Assembly: GCF_020102855.1 (NCBI RefSeq)
Contig: NZ_JADHZD010000015.1
Span: 1 to 64,000 of the forward strand
Origin: Nocardioides lacusdianchii
GTDB taxonomy: Bacteria; Actinomycetota; Actinomycetes; Propionibacteriales; Nocardioidaceae
DNA: 64,000 bases
Direction of reading: 5' to 3'
In this document: positions 56,101 through 64,000 of the stretch, piece by piece
How the letters are laid out: each line of letters opens with the position of its first letter
Numbering within the stretch: the first letter of the stretch is position 1
Translations under genes and position numbers: made by a program
Notes under the pieces: generated by a model
The model's database searches: none
Told to the model about the DNA's origin: nothing
What the model saw: the letters and a program-made list of their open reading frames with translations, nothing else

Positions 56101-56989
56101 CGTGGGCTCCTGGGGTGAGGGGTGCGGACGGGACGCGTACGAAGGTGATGCGCTGGCCCGGACGCACCTGGGCGGCGAGCGGGAGGTCGGGACCGACGAC
56201 CACGGCGATGACCGGGTAGCCCCCCGTGACCGGGTGGTCGGCGAGGAACAGCGTCGGCTGGCCGGACGGCGGCACCTGGAGGGCGCCGCACACCATGCCC
56301 TCGGGTGGCAGCTCGTCGTCGCGCCGACGGGCGAGGGCGGGCCCGGAGAGCCGCATGCCGACGCGGTTGCTGTCCGCGGTGACGTCGTACGCCTCCCCCA
56401 CCAGCGCCTGGCGCGCCGAGGACGTGAACCAGTCGGCACGCGGACCGTCGACGACGCGGAGGGTGACGTCGCCGGCGACGGGGTGCGCCACGGGAGCCAG
56501 GTCGACGCCCGGCAGGCGGCCGGTGGGGCTGCGCACGAGCAGCGTGTCCCCCGGCGCGAGCGGCGTGGGACCCAGCGCCGCGAGGGTGTCGGTCGAGCGG
56601 GAGCCGAGCTGCTCGGGACCGCCGATCCCACCGCGGACGGCGAGATAGCTGCGCAGGCCGGTGGCAGGCACGCCCAGTCGCACCCGGGCACCGTCGGGCA
56701 CCCGCACGACGCCGAAGCCCCAGTGCGCCCGGCCGTCGACGGTCATCGGGCACGGAGCACCGGTGAGCGCCACCGTCAGGTCACCGTGGGCGAGGACCTC
56801 CAGCCCGCCGAAGGTGACCTCCACGGCAGCGGCGCCCTCGTGGTTGCCGAGGAGCCGGTTGGCCAGGCGCAGCGCGGGTGCGTCCGCCGCCCCGGAGTGC
56901 CCCACGCCCAGGCCTCCGAGGCCCGTCCGGCCCAGGTCCTGCACGGTGGCCAGCGGGCCGGGGGCCACGACCTCGAGCCAGGCAGTCAT
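56093..56989 (-). CDS. pxpC: 5-oxoprolinase subunit C (KipA-like)
   Basis: 298 residues, biotin-dependent carboxylase-like fold: [47 protein letters not shown]. With PxpA and PxpB it forms the ATP-dependent enzyme that opens 5-oxoproline (pyroglutamate) to glutamate. ATG in a 4-bp overlap with pxpB. Confidence 0.9.
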   Translation of the reverse strand: MTAWLEVVAPGPLATVQDLGRTGLGGLGVGHSGAADAPALRLANRLLGNHEGAAAVEVTFGGLEVLAHGDLTVALTGAPCPMTVDGRAHWGFGVVRVPDGARVRLGVPATGLRSYLAVRGGIGGPEQLGSRSTDTLAALGPTPLAPGDTLLVRSPTGRLPGVDLAPVAHPVAGDVTLRVVDGPRADWFTSSARQALVGEAYDVTADSNRVGMRLSGPALARRRDDELPPEGMVCGALQVPPSGQPTLFLADHPVTGGYPVIAVVVGPDLPLAAQVRPGQRITFVRVPSAPLTPGAHDD

Positions 56990-57594
56990 CGCACCTCCAC
57001 GAACCGGACGCGCGACCCCGGCACGAGCAGCGCGGGCGGGTCACGCTCCAGGTCCCAGGGCTCGAGGGTCGAGCGACCGATGAGCTGCCACCCGCCGGGC
57101 GACTCGCGCGGGTAGACCCCGGTGAACTCGCCGGCCAGCGCGACCGACCTCGCCGGGACCCGCGTGCGGGGGACGGTGCGACGCGGGACGGTCAGCCGGT
57201 CGTCGCCGACCATGTAGCCGAACCCCGGCGCGAACCCGCAGAACGCGACCGTCCACTCCTGGGAGGTGTGTGCCTCGACCACGCCGCGCTCACCCAGGCC
57301 GGTCAGTCGTCCGACCTCGGCCAGGTCCTCCCCGTCGTAGGTGACCGGCACCTCGACCAGCCCGGCATCGGGACGGTGCCCCCGGCGTGGCCGTACGGCT
57401 CGCACGGCGCGGGCGACACCGTGAGGGTCGGCCCGGGTGGGGTCGATCCGCAGCATCAGCGTGCGGGCGGCCGGGACGAGGTCCACGACACCCTCGGGCG
57501 GGTCCTCGACCAGCTCGGCGTAGAGGGCCAGCACGTCCGCGAGGTCCTCGACCTCGACGAGCAGGCCGGAGTCACCGCACGGCAGGAACCTCAT
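56986..57594 (-). CDS. pxpB: 5-oxoprolinase subunit B (KipI-like)
   Basis: 202 residues from ATG 57594 ([20 protein letters not shown]). KipI-type features: [73 protein letters not shown]. It pairs with PxpC to catalyse ATP-dependent ring activation. Overlaps pxpA by 4 bp (ATGA). A longer in-frame reading upstream overlaps pxpA and is rejected. Confidence 0.9.
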   Translation of the reverse strand: MRFLPCGDSGLLVEVEDLADVLALYAELVEDPPEGVVDLVPAARTLMLRIDPTRADPHGVARAVRAVRPRRGHRPDAGLVEVPVTYDGEDLAEVGRLTGLGERGVVEAHTSQEWTVAFCGFAPGFGYMVGDDRLTVPRRTVPRTRVPARSVALAGEFTGVYPRESPGGWQLIGRSTLEPWDLERDPPALLVPGSRVRFVEVR

Positions 57595-58382
57595 CCCGGC
57601 CCACCGTCGAGGAACGACGCCACCCGCACCCCTGACTCCTCGAGGCGACGGCGGACCGCGGTCGCCATGGCCACCGCTCCCGGGCTGTCGCCGTGCACGC
57701 ACACGGAGCCGGCCCGCACCGTGACGAGCGAGCCGTCGGCGGCCACCACCTCGTGGCGCGTGGCCATGCGGACGGTGCGCTCGGCGACCTCGGCGGGGTC
57801 GTGGAGCACGGAGTCGGGCTCCCGGCGCGGGACCAGCGTCCCCTCGGGCGTGTAGGCACGGTCAGCGAAGGCCTCGGCCACGGGCACGAGCCCGGCCGCC
57901 TCGGCCACGGCGAGCCACACCGACCCCGGCAGCCCGAGCACGGGCAGCGTCGGGTCGTAGCGGCGTACGGCGTCGGCGACGGCCTCGGCCTGCGCCTCGT
58001 GGTGGACGATCGCGTTGTAGAGCGCGCCGTGGGGCTTCACGTAGCGCACCCGGGTGCCGGCCACGCGGGCGAAGGCCTCCAGCGCGCCGAGCTGGTAGAG
58101 CACGTCGTTGGTGAGGTCGTGGGGATCCATGTCGATGAAGCGCCGCCCGAACCCTGCGAGGTCGCGGTAGCCCACCTGGGCGCCGATCACCACCCCGCGC
58201 TCCGCGGCGCGCTCGCAGGTGCGTCGCAGCACCGTCGGGTCACCGGCGTGGAAGCCGCACGCGACGTTGGCGCTGGTGATGACGTCCAGGAGCGCGTCGT
58301 CGTCGCCGAGGGTCCAGCTGCCGAAGGACTCCCCGAGGTCGGCGTTGAGGTCGATGCTCGCGGTGGTGGTGGCGGCGGTCAC
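57591..58382 (-). CDS. pxpA: 5-oxoprolinase subunit A (LamB/YcsF family)
   Basis: 263 residues, start GTG 58382. LamB/YcsF signatures: [77 protein letters not shown]. It hydrolyses the activated 5-oxoproline. GTGA overlap with the transporter upstream. Confidence 0.92.
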   Translation of the reverse strand: MTAATTTASIDLNADLGESFGSWTLGDDDALLDVITSANVACGFHAGDPTVLRRTCERAAERGVVIGAQVGYRDLAGFGRRFIDMDPHDLTNDVLYQLGALEAFARVAGTRVRYVKPHGALYNAIVHHEAQAEAVADAVRRYDPTLPVLGLPGSVWLAVAEAAGLVPVAEAFADRAYTPEGTLVPRREPDSVLHDPAEVAERTVRMATRHEVVAADGSLVTVRAGSVCVHGDSPGAVAMATAVRRRLEESGVRVASFLDGGPG

Positions 58383-59620
58383 AGCAGGTCCGCGATCCCG
58401 CCGAGGGAGTTCCAGCCGAGGTAGACCGTCAGCACCCACGAGAGCGCTCCGACGACCAGCAGCGCCTTCGGGTAGCGGTAGCCGCGGAGGAGGTCCGTGC
58501 GGCGGGCGGCGACCCACAGGATGATGCCGAAGCCCACCGGGAGGATGAGGCCGTTGAGGGCACCGGCGAGGACCAGCAGCGTGACCGGCGCCTTGCCGAG
58601 CGCGAGGTAGACCGCCGTCGAGAAGACGATGAAGCCGACCGTCACCCAGCTGCGGCGCTCCTCGAGGCGCCGCGAGAAGCCTGAGAGGAAGGACACCGAG
58701 GTGTAGGAGGCACCGATGACCGAGGTGATGCTGGCGGCCCACAGGATGATGCCGAAGACGCGGACGCCGACCTCGCCCAGTGCGGCCTCGAAGGCCGACG
58801 CGGGCGGGTTCTCCGCGGCCAGGGTCACCCCTCCGGCGACCACGCCCAGCACGGCGAGGAACAGCAGGGCGCGCATCACCCCCGTCACGAGGATGCCGGT
58901 CACCGAGCCACGGGTGATCTCCCGGACGCGCTCGGGGCCGGTGATGCCGGAGTCGACCAACCGGTGCGCGCCGGCGTACGTGATGTAGCCGCCGACCGTG
59001 CCGCCGATGAGGGTGGTGATGATCAGGAAGTCGATGTCGTCGGGCAGCACGCTCTGGCGCAGCGCCTCCCCGACCGGGGGGCCCGACACGATCGCGGCGT
59101 AGAGGACCATCGCGATCATCAGGAGGCCGAGCACCACGACGATGCGGTCCATCGCGATCCCGGCCCGCTTGCTCAGGAAGATCGCGATGGCGATGCACGC
59201 CGAGATCGCGCCGCCGATCTTGACGTCGAGGCCCACCATCGCGTTGGCGCCCAGCGCCGTGCCGCCGATGTTGCCGATGTTGAACACCAGCCCGCCCATG
59301 ACCACCAGCGCGGCCAGGAAGTAGCCGGCGCCGGGCAGCACCGAGTTGGCCAGCTCCTGGGCGCGCATCCCGGAGACGCCGACGACGCGCCACACGTTCA
59401 GCTGGACGGCGATGTCGACCAGGATGGACACCAGGATCGCGAAGGCGAAGGCCGCACCGAGCTCGGCGGTGAAGACCGTGGTCTGGGTGATGAAGCCGGG
59501 GCCGATGGCGCTGGTCGCCATCAGGAACATCGCACCGAGCATCGTGCCGCGGACGGCGGTCCCGGACGCGGTGCCCTGTCCGACCGCCTTGCCCTCGCGT
59601 GATCGTGTCTCGTCGGTCAT
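58379..59620 (-). CDS. NRAMP-family transporter (YcsG-like)
   Basis: 413 residues, ATG 59620. About 11 membrane helices ([44 protein letters not shown]-type segments later). The helix-1 motif [11 protein letters not shown] is where NRAMPs have the metal-binding DPGN; the Asp is absent, so a divalent-metal role is doubtful. Its operon with pxpABC, as ycsG in B. subtilis, suggests uptake of an oxoproline-like or other small organic substrate. Confidence 0.8.
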   Translation of the reverse strand: MTDETRSREGKAVGQGTASGTAVRGTMLGAMFLMATSAIGPGFITQTTVFTAELGAAFAFAILVSILVDIAVQLNVWRVVGVSGMRAQELANSVLPGAGYFLAALVVMGGLVFNIGNIGGTALGANAMVGLDVKIGGAISACIAIAIFLSKRAGIAMDRIVVVLGLLMIAMVLYAAIVSGPPVGEALRQSVLPDDIDFLIITTLIGGTVGGYITYAGAHRLVDSGITGPERVREITRGSVTGILVTGVMRALLFLAVLGVVAGGVTLAAENPPASAFEAALGEVGVRVFGIILWAASITSVIGASYTSVSFLSGFSRRLEERRSWVTVGFIVFSTAVYLALGKAPVTLLVLAGALNGLILPVGFGIILWVAARRTDLLRGYRYPKALLVVGALSWVLTVYLGWNSLGGIADLL

Positions 59621-59685
59621 GTCTCGTCCGTCCGTGTCGGTCCCGGGCCTCGGCATCGGCGTCAGGAGTGTTCCCCGTCACACCA

Positions 59686-59714
59686 GAGTGAGGTATTGTT
59701 GAACAATCCGTCAA
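59686..59714 (-). promoter_or_regulatory. Promoter and operator of pxp operon
   Basis: On the minus strand TTGACG (59709-59714) and TCACTC (59686-59691) are 17 bp apart. The perfect palindrome ATTGTTGAACAAT (59695-59707) lies in the spacer, well placed for repression by the divergently encoded GntR protein. The -10 match is weak. Confidence 0.5.
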
Positions 59715-59728
59715 TACCCCCGGTCGGA

Positions 59729-59734
59729 TAGCCT
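59729..59734 (+). promoter_or_regulatory. -10 box of GntR regulator gene
   Basis: TAGCCT ends 6 nt before GTG 59741, predicting a leaderless transcript. The palindromic operator 22 bp upstream could let the regulator control itself. Confidence 0.45.
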
Positions 59735-59740
59735 GCGGAC

Positions 59741-60472
59741 GTGACCACCACCGACTGGCTCGAGGAGCTGCGCAGCGAGCGCTCCGACCTCGGCCGCGCG
59801 AGCACGGCAGGCCGGGTGGCCGACGTGCTGCGCACCCGCATCACCGAGGGCCACCTGCGTCCGGGCACGCGGTTGTCGGAGGAGGACATCGGAGCGGCGC
59901 TCGGCGTCTCCCGCAACACCCTGCGCGAGGCGTTCCGGCTCCTCGGCCACGAGCGCCTCCTGGTGCACGAGTTCAACCGCGGGGTGTTCGTCCGCAGGCT
60001 GACGGTCGACGACGTGCGCGACCTCTACCAGGTCCGACGCATCCTGGAGTGCGGGGCCGTACGACGCCTGGCCGAGCGTCGGGCGTCCGACTCCCCACCA
60101 GCCGGGCGGACGGCCGAGCTGCTGGCGCCGGTGCGGGCGGCCGTCGAGGAGGGCGAGTCCGCTGCCGCCCAGGACGCCTGGGTGTCGGTCGGCACGGCCA
60201 ACATGCACTTCCACCAGGCGGTGGCGGACCTGGCGCAGAGCCCCCGCGTCACCGAGGTGATGGACCACCTCCTGGCCGAGCTGCGGCTGGTCTTCCACGT
60301 GATGGACGCACCGCAGGCCTTCCACGCGACCTACCTGCCGGAGAACCGGGCGATCCTTGAGCTCCTCGTCGCCGGCGACCTTGCCGGGGCGGAGGCGGCC
60401 ATCGCGACCTACCTCGACGCCGCAGAGGCGCAGCTCGTGGAGGCGTACGCCGCTGCTGCCGCGCGCGGCTGA
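59741..60472 (+). CDS. GntR-family (FadR/FCD) regulator
   Basis: 243 residues. Winged-helix GntR domain at ~20-90 ([40 protein letters not shown]), then a helical FCD ligand-binding domain ([38 protein letters not shown] with metal-binding His). It is divergent from the pxp operon and probably represses it until an oxoproline-related ligand binds. Its stop and the next gene's stop lie within a perfect palindrome (GCTGACGTCAGC, 60468-60479). Confidence 0.88.
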   Translation: MTTTDWLEELRSERSDLGRASTAGRVADVLRTRITEGHLRPGTRLSEEDIGAALGVSRNTLREAFRLLGHERLLVHEFNRGVFVRRLTVDDVRDLYQVRRILECGAVRRLAERRASDSPPAGRTAELLAPVRAAVEEGESAAAQDAWVSVGTANMHFHQAVADLAQSPRVTEVMDHLLAELRLVFHVMDAPQAFHATYLPENRAILELLVAGDLAGAEAAIATYLDAAEAQLVEAYAAAAARG

Positions 60473-60474
60473 CG

Positions 60475-61656
60475 TCAGCGGACCTCGGCCACGGAGTCGA
60501 GGACGAGCACCTCGCCGCCGCGGCGCGGGGACGTACGGGCGTAGCCGCCGCTGAGGCACCCGCGCGAGGACCCGACGTTGAACAGGCCCGTGTGGTCGCC
60601 CGCACCGAGGGCGAAGGCGCCCGCCATCGGGTACATCACCTGCTCGCGACCCACCGTGTGGCCCAGGCCCACGGCGTGCATCAGCTCGTGCATCATGATC
60701 TGGCCCCAGCCCGCCCGCTCGCTGGTCGGGAACCCGGCCGGCAGCTGCTCCTCGCGGTCGAGGGTGACGCGCCCGCTGGTGATGAGCCGCCGCACCCCGC
60801 CGTTCTTCGCCGGGTCGACGAAGTAGTAGGACGGACCGCCGATGCCGACCACGCCTCCTCCGAGGGACGGGGTCGCGGACGCGTCCGACCACTCGACGTG
60901 CAGCTTGCCACCGCTGGTCCCGACGTAGGAGAACTGCAGTCCGCTGCGTGCGGACACCGCGGTGACGGCGCGGGTCATGTCCGCCAGGCCGCCGGCGTAC
61001 TCCCCGGCCGGGGCGTAGGACCAGGCGATGGGCGCGCACGAGTTCCAGGCGATGGGGTCCGCGCCGCCGATGTAGGCCCAGTGCGCGGGATCGCCCAGCC
61101 CGGTCGTCGGGGTGGGCACGGGCGGGGGCGTGCCGGTCGGGTTGTTCGTCGGAGACGCGGTGGGCGTGGGCTCGACGGGGTTCGGCTCCACCGCGACCAC
61201 CGTGACCCGCACGGTCGCCGAGAGCGCACGCCCGCGACGAGGCGCGATCACGACTCGAAGCGCGTGCCGCCCCGGCGCGTCGACGCGGGTGGACGTGCGG
61301 AAGGCACCACGGGCGCTGGTGCGGGAGCGGTCGACGCCGACCCACTGCCGGGCGGTCCGACGCTGCAGACTCACCACGGCGCGACGGTGCCTCGCGCGAC
61401 CGCGTACGACGATCCGCTCCCCCGCGACGACCCGGGCGTCGGCCCTGACGGTCAGTCCGGGCTTCCTCACCGTGGTCGCGACCAGCACCTGCGCGGCCGC
61501 CATCGTGTCGTGGACCGACGCCGTCCCCGTGGCCGGAGTCGTCTCTCGACCCTGCGCGGGCCCTGCGGCACCGGTCGGGGCCAGCAGACCGGCGACGACG
61601 AGCGGGACGGCGGCCAGGCACAGCAGCGTGCGGGGCGCCAGGAGCGATCGGATCAC
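60475..61656 (-). CDS. Secreted metzincin-like metalloprotease
   Basis: 393 residues from GTG 61656; a longer in-frame reading crosses other genes. A signal peptide (TLLCLAAVPLVVAGLLAPTG), a domain of beta repeats (VRADARVVAGERIVVRGRAR), a Pro/Thr linker, then a catalytic domain with zinc motif HELMHAVGLGH and downstream Met-turn QVMYPM, as in matrixins/metzincins. Exported; possibly degrades extracellular proteins. Confidence 0.82.
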   Translation of the reverse strand: MIRSLLAPRTLLCLAAVPLVVAGLLAPTGAAGPAQGRETTPATGTASVHDTMAAAQVLVATTVRKPGLTVRADARVVAGERIVVRGRARHRRAVVSLQRRTARQWVGVDRSRTSARGAFRTSTRVDAPGRHALRVVIAPRRGRALSATVRVTVVAVEPNPVEPTPTASPTNNPTGTPPPVPTPTTGLGDPAHWAYIGGADPIAWNSCAPIAWSYAPAGEYAGGLADMTRAVTAVSARSGLQFSYVGTSGGKLHVEWSDASATPSLGGGVVGIGGPSYYFVDPAKNGGVRRLITSGRVTLDREEQLPAGFPTSERAGWGQIMMHELMHAVGLGHTVGREQVMYPMAGAFALGAGDHTGLFNVGSSRGCLSGGYARTSPRRGGEVLVLDSVAEVR

Positions 61657-61851
61657 GGTTCGGGGGTCCTGGGTTCGTTCGGGGGCGGACGGCGTCGGCG
61701 GACGCGCGGCGGCTGCACACTCTGCCCCACCCGCGGGGGCTCCACACCGGGAACGGGAGGATCGGTGGGCTGCCGCTCGATAGGCTCGCGCAGCCGGGGC
61801 TCCGCATGGCCAGCAGGCTGCCATGGATGCCGAGACGCCGAGGAGCAGGAC

Positions 61852-62796
61852 GTGAGCAGGGACAAGCACCGCAAGGCGCGACAGAAGGCCGAGCGCGAGG
61901 CATGGGAGCGCGAGCAGACGCGACTCGCAGAGCGTCGCCGACGGCGAATGCTGCTCCTCGGCGCCTCTGCCGCGGCGATCGTCCTGTCCGTGGTCATCGG
62001 CCTCGTGGTCGCCTTCGCCGGCAGCGAGTCGGACCCCACCGTCGATCGGCGCCCGGACGAGGACGTCGAACTGATCCCCGAGGAGGCGGCCCGCGAAGCG
62101 CAGGCGACCGCGGCCGCAGCCGCAATGGAGGCAGGTGAGCCGATCGCCGATGACTACACCGTCGCCCCCGGCAAGCCGGTGGACAGCGGCCGCAGACCAC
62201 CGGTCGACGACCGACCTGTCGCCTGCGGGGCCGAGGCGCCGACCAATGTCCGCGCCTCCCGCCCCTACTACCCCGGAGGCCCTGCCCGCGTGCTCGAGGA
62301 AGGAGTGGACTACGTCGCGGAGATCCAGACCTCCTGCGGACCCATCACCATCGACCTGTTCGAGGATGACGCGCCAGAGTCGGTCAACTCGTTCGTCTTC
62401 CTCGCCCGGGAGGGCTTCTACGACGGCCTGGAGTTCTTCCGCGACTTCGGGGGTGTCACGGCGATCCAGGGCGGCAGCGGGGACAACACTGTCGGGTGGG
62501 ACATCGGATACCGACTCCCGGGCGAGCCGCTGCGCGCCGAACGCGAGGGTTATCCGGTCGGAACCGTGACCACCGCCGGAGAAGGGCCGTACACCGCAGG
62601 GAGCGAGTTCTACATCGCCTACGGCTCGAGCTTCGACTCCGGCTACGCGACCGACCGCATCCACACCGCTTTCGGGCGAGTGCTGGACGGGATGGACGTC
62701 ATCGACACCGTCACCGCCCTCGATCGCATCGGCATGGGGGGCGAGGCCTATGCTGCACGCCTCTTCATGAACAAGGTCACGATCCGGGAACGTTGA
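61852..62796 (+). CDS. Membrane-anchored cyclophilin-type peptidyl-prolyl isomerase
   Basis: 314 residues, GTG 61852 after GAGGAGCAGG. A basic N-terminal helix, one transmembrane segment (LLLGASAAAIVLSVVIGLVV), an acidic linker, then a cyclophilin domain (PESVNSFVFLAREGFYDGLE, FRDFGGVTAIQGG, GPYTAGSEFYIAYG, HTAFGRVLDGMDVIDTV). It likely folds exported proteins at the outer face of the membrane. The 195 bp before it (61657-61851) contains no clear gene. Confidence 0.85.
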   Translation: MSRDKHRKARQKAEREAWEREQTRLAERRRRRMLLLGASAAAIVLSVVIGLVVAFAGSESDPTVDRRPDEDVELIPEEAAREAQATAAAAAMEAGEPIADDYTVAPGKPVDSGRRPPVDDRPVACGAEAPTNVRASRPYYPGGPARVLEEGVDYVAEIQTSCGPITIDLFEDDAPESVNSFVFLAREGFYDGLEFFRDFGGVTAIQGGSGDNTVGWDIGYRLPGEPLRAEREGYPVGTVTTAGEGPYTAGSEFYIAYGSSFDSGYATDRIHTAFGRVLDGMDVIDTVTALDRIGMGGEAYAARLFMNKVTIRER

Positions 62797-62839
62797 GCCT
62801 GTCGTGCGTGACGACCGTGTGCCGTGGGACAATCGCTGC

Positions 62840-63451
62840 ATGGAGGCGGGCCAGAGCGGCATGCGCTGGACGCGCGCCGCGACGGTAGCAACGGCCGCGA
62901 CGCTCGTAGCAGTAGGTGCACACCTCGGCGCGGGCGGACCCGCCCCGACACTGCCGGTGCTGGCATTCCTCGTCCTCGGACTTGCCGGGCTCCTGGCCCC
63001 TTTCCTCGCCCGGCAGGTGTCCCCCGCGGGCATCGTGATGCTCACCGTGGGCGGACAGTTCCTCGCCCATGCGACACTCGCGCGGGCCACCGGTCACGCC
63101 ATGGCGAGCGCGAACGCGGACCTGCCTGCTGGTCAGCATGACGGAGGGGGCACAGCAGCCGAGGGCACCATCGCGACAGCGTTCAGCCTCCTCGTGGCGA
63201 GCGATGCAAGGATGATGCTGGCGCACCTCGCCGCTGCTGTCGTCGTCGGGGTCTGGCTCGCAGCGGGCGAACGATCACTGTGGACCGTCGTGAGGCTCGT
63301 CTGGCGCCGCCTCGCCCTTCCGGTGCAGCCACCGACGACGACGCTCCCACCGCCTGTGGCGATTCCCGCCCGCACCGCCGCACCGGTGCTGCTGCGCCTC
63401 GAGGCGGGAAGCCTCGTGCGTCGCGGTCCGCCGCACCTCCTCGCCGCCTGA
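62840..63451 (+). CDS. Membrane protein of unknown function
   Basis: 203 residues from ATG 62840 (MEAGQSGMRWTRAATVATAA). Four or so helices (TAATLVAVGAHLGAG; LPVLAFLVLGLAGLLAPFLA; IVMLTVGGQFLAHATLA; MMLAHLAAAVVVGVWLAAGE). GACAAT (62828-62833) ends 6 nt before the ATG, so the mRNA may be leaderless. It precedes a PepSY-type gene, and similar pairs are often near copper or iron genes; that link is not shown here. Confidence 0.65.
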   Translation: MEAGQSGMRWTRAATVATAATLVAVGAHLGAGGPAPTLPVLAFLVLGLAGLLAPFLARQVSPAGIVMLTVGGQFLAHATLARATGHAMASANADLPAGQHDGGGTAAEGTIATAFSLLVASDARMMLAHLAAAVVVGVWLAAGERSLWTVVRLVWRRLALPVQPPTTTLPPPVAIPARTAAPVLLRLEAGSLVRRGPPHLLAA

Positions 63452-63552
63452 ACTTCCGCGCCCACCCGTCGACCACTGCGCTCCGCTCCGGTCGGCGGGA
63501 CGCAGGCGCGTTCCGTCCTGCCCCGGCACCGCCGGATTCACCGAGGAGACCC

Positions 63553-64000
63553 ATGACCCAGATCGACCCGCGCCCCCGCGTGCGGCCAGCCCCATCGCGC
63601 GGTGGTGCGCGCACCACGTCCGGCGGGTTGTTCCGCGCCGTGTGGCGCTGGCACTTCTTCGCCAGCATCGTCGTCGTACCCGTCCTGCTGGTGCTTGCCA
63701 CCACCGGCCTCATCTACCTCTTCCGCTTCCAGCTCGAACCACTGCTGCACCCCGACCTGCTTCGCGCGGACCGGCCGGCCGGGATGGACTTCCAGCAGCC
63801 GTACAGCGCCCAGATGGACGCCGCCGAGCGCGCCTATCCCGACGCGACCCTCCTGGCAGTGGCCGAGCCACGCTCGGCCGATCGACCAACGGTCATCACG
63901 GCTGAGATGCCCGACGGCACGCCGCGTGAGATCTACGTGAACCCGTGGGGCGCCGAGGTGCTCGGCTCGCTGAACCCCGACACCACCGTCAGCGGTTACG
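63553..64000 (+). CDS. PepSY-type membrane protein (partial, cut by window)
   Basis: The frame starts at ATG 63553 after GAGGAG and is still open at 64000 (149 residues visible). A membrane helix (FFASIVVVPVLLVLATTGLI) followed by an extracytoplasmic region (PYSAQMDAAERAYPDATLLA; PREIYVNPWGAEVLG) is the start of PepSY-associated TM proteins. Probably linked in function to the membrane gene upstream. The C-terminus is outside the window. The gap 63452-63552 has no gene. Confidence 0.75.
   Translation, partial: MTQIDPRPRVRPAPSRGGARTTSGGLFRAVWRWHFFASIVVVPVLLVLATTGLIYLFRFQLEPLLHPDLLRADRPAGMDFQQPYSAQMDAAERAYPDATLLAVAEPRSADRPTVITAEMPDGTPREIYVNPWGAEVLGSLNPDTTVSGY

Noticed and set aside
61657..63090. 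Extension of the metalloprotease to 871 residues
   Set aside because: It would run antisense through the cyclophilin gene; the signal peptide starting at GTG 61656 marks the true N-terminus.

Overview
The window is GC-rich, actinobacterial chromosomal DNA. Coding is dense, GTG starts and 4-base ATGA/GTGA overlaps are common, and there are TAnnnT-type -10 boxes placed directly before start codons. The host gene content (tyrS beside an rRNA operon leader, a tandem pair of membrane Ser/Thr kinases, a DUF1800/DUF1501 pair, a KipI/KipA-type 5-oxoprolinase operon) suggests Nocardioidaceae, perhaps Nocardioides. That assignment is an inference, because no 16S sequence is present.

Left host flank (1-4938): an rRNA operon leader running off the left edge, tyrS, two paralogous receptor-type Ser/Thr kinases, and a CAU-anticodon tRNA gene.

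Prophage (4939-48323, about 43.4 kb): a complete-looking temperate siphovirus integrated in the tRNA gene and bounded by a 44-bp direct repeat. A leftward lysogeny operon (repressor, ImmA/IrrE-like peptidase, 40-aa membrane protein, tyrosine integrase) is divergent from a long, tightly overlapping rightward early operon. The early operon holds a Cro-like regulator, excisionase-like protein, KOW-like protein, PD-(D/E)XK nuclease, phiC31 Gp3-like protein, HNH-like and GIY-YIG proteins, DEDD exonuclease, RusA resolvase, an Lsr2-type DNA-binding protein and a DnaB-N/RecA-like helicase. The helicase is followed by three alternating inverted repeats, a candidate origin. Next come the small terminase, a run of small Cys-rich genes that includes a duplicated two-gene module, the large terminase, portal, MuF-like protein, protease with a nested scaffold start, decoration protein, capsid, connectors, major tail protein, tail chaperones with a CCCAAAA frameshift site, tape measure, minor tail proteins, a collagen-like membrane protein, a lysis-type cassette (M15-like peptidase, EEP-fold nuclease, holin-like protein) and a beta-helix tailspike. 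Three further genes lie on the opposite strand, each with a TAGCGT or TAGCCT box 6-7 nt before a GTG start. They look like lysogen-expressed accessory genes.

The most unusual feature is the att arrangement. The repeat covers the 5' half of the tRNA, so integration swaps the tRNA's upstream context. In the empty chromosome the tRNA would lie 12 bp after a GNAT gene. In the lysogen it lies 6 bp after the integrase stop codon. Two families of short repeats near both prophage ends are candidate arm-type binding sites.

Right host flank (48324-64000): a double-GNAT acetyltransferase, DUF1800 and DUF1501 genes, a PIG-L deacetylase, a frameshifted ammonium transporter, a leftward operon for 5-oxoproline breakdown (NRAMP-like transporter, pxpA, pxpB, pxpC, DUF1445) divergent from a GntR/FCD regulator with a palindromic operator between them, a secreted metzincin-like protease, a membrane-anchored cyclophilin, a small membrane protein, and the start of a PepSY-type membrane protein cut by the window edge.
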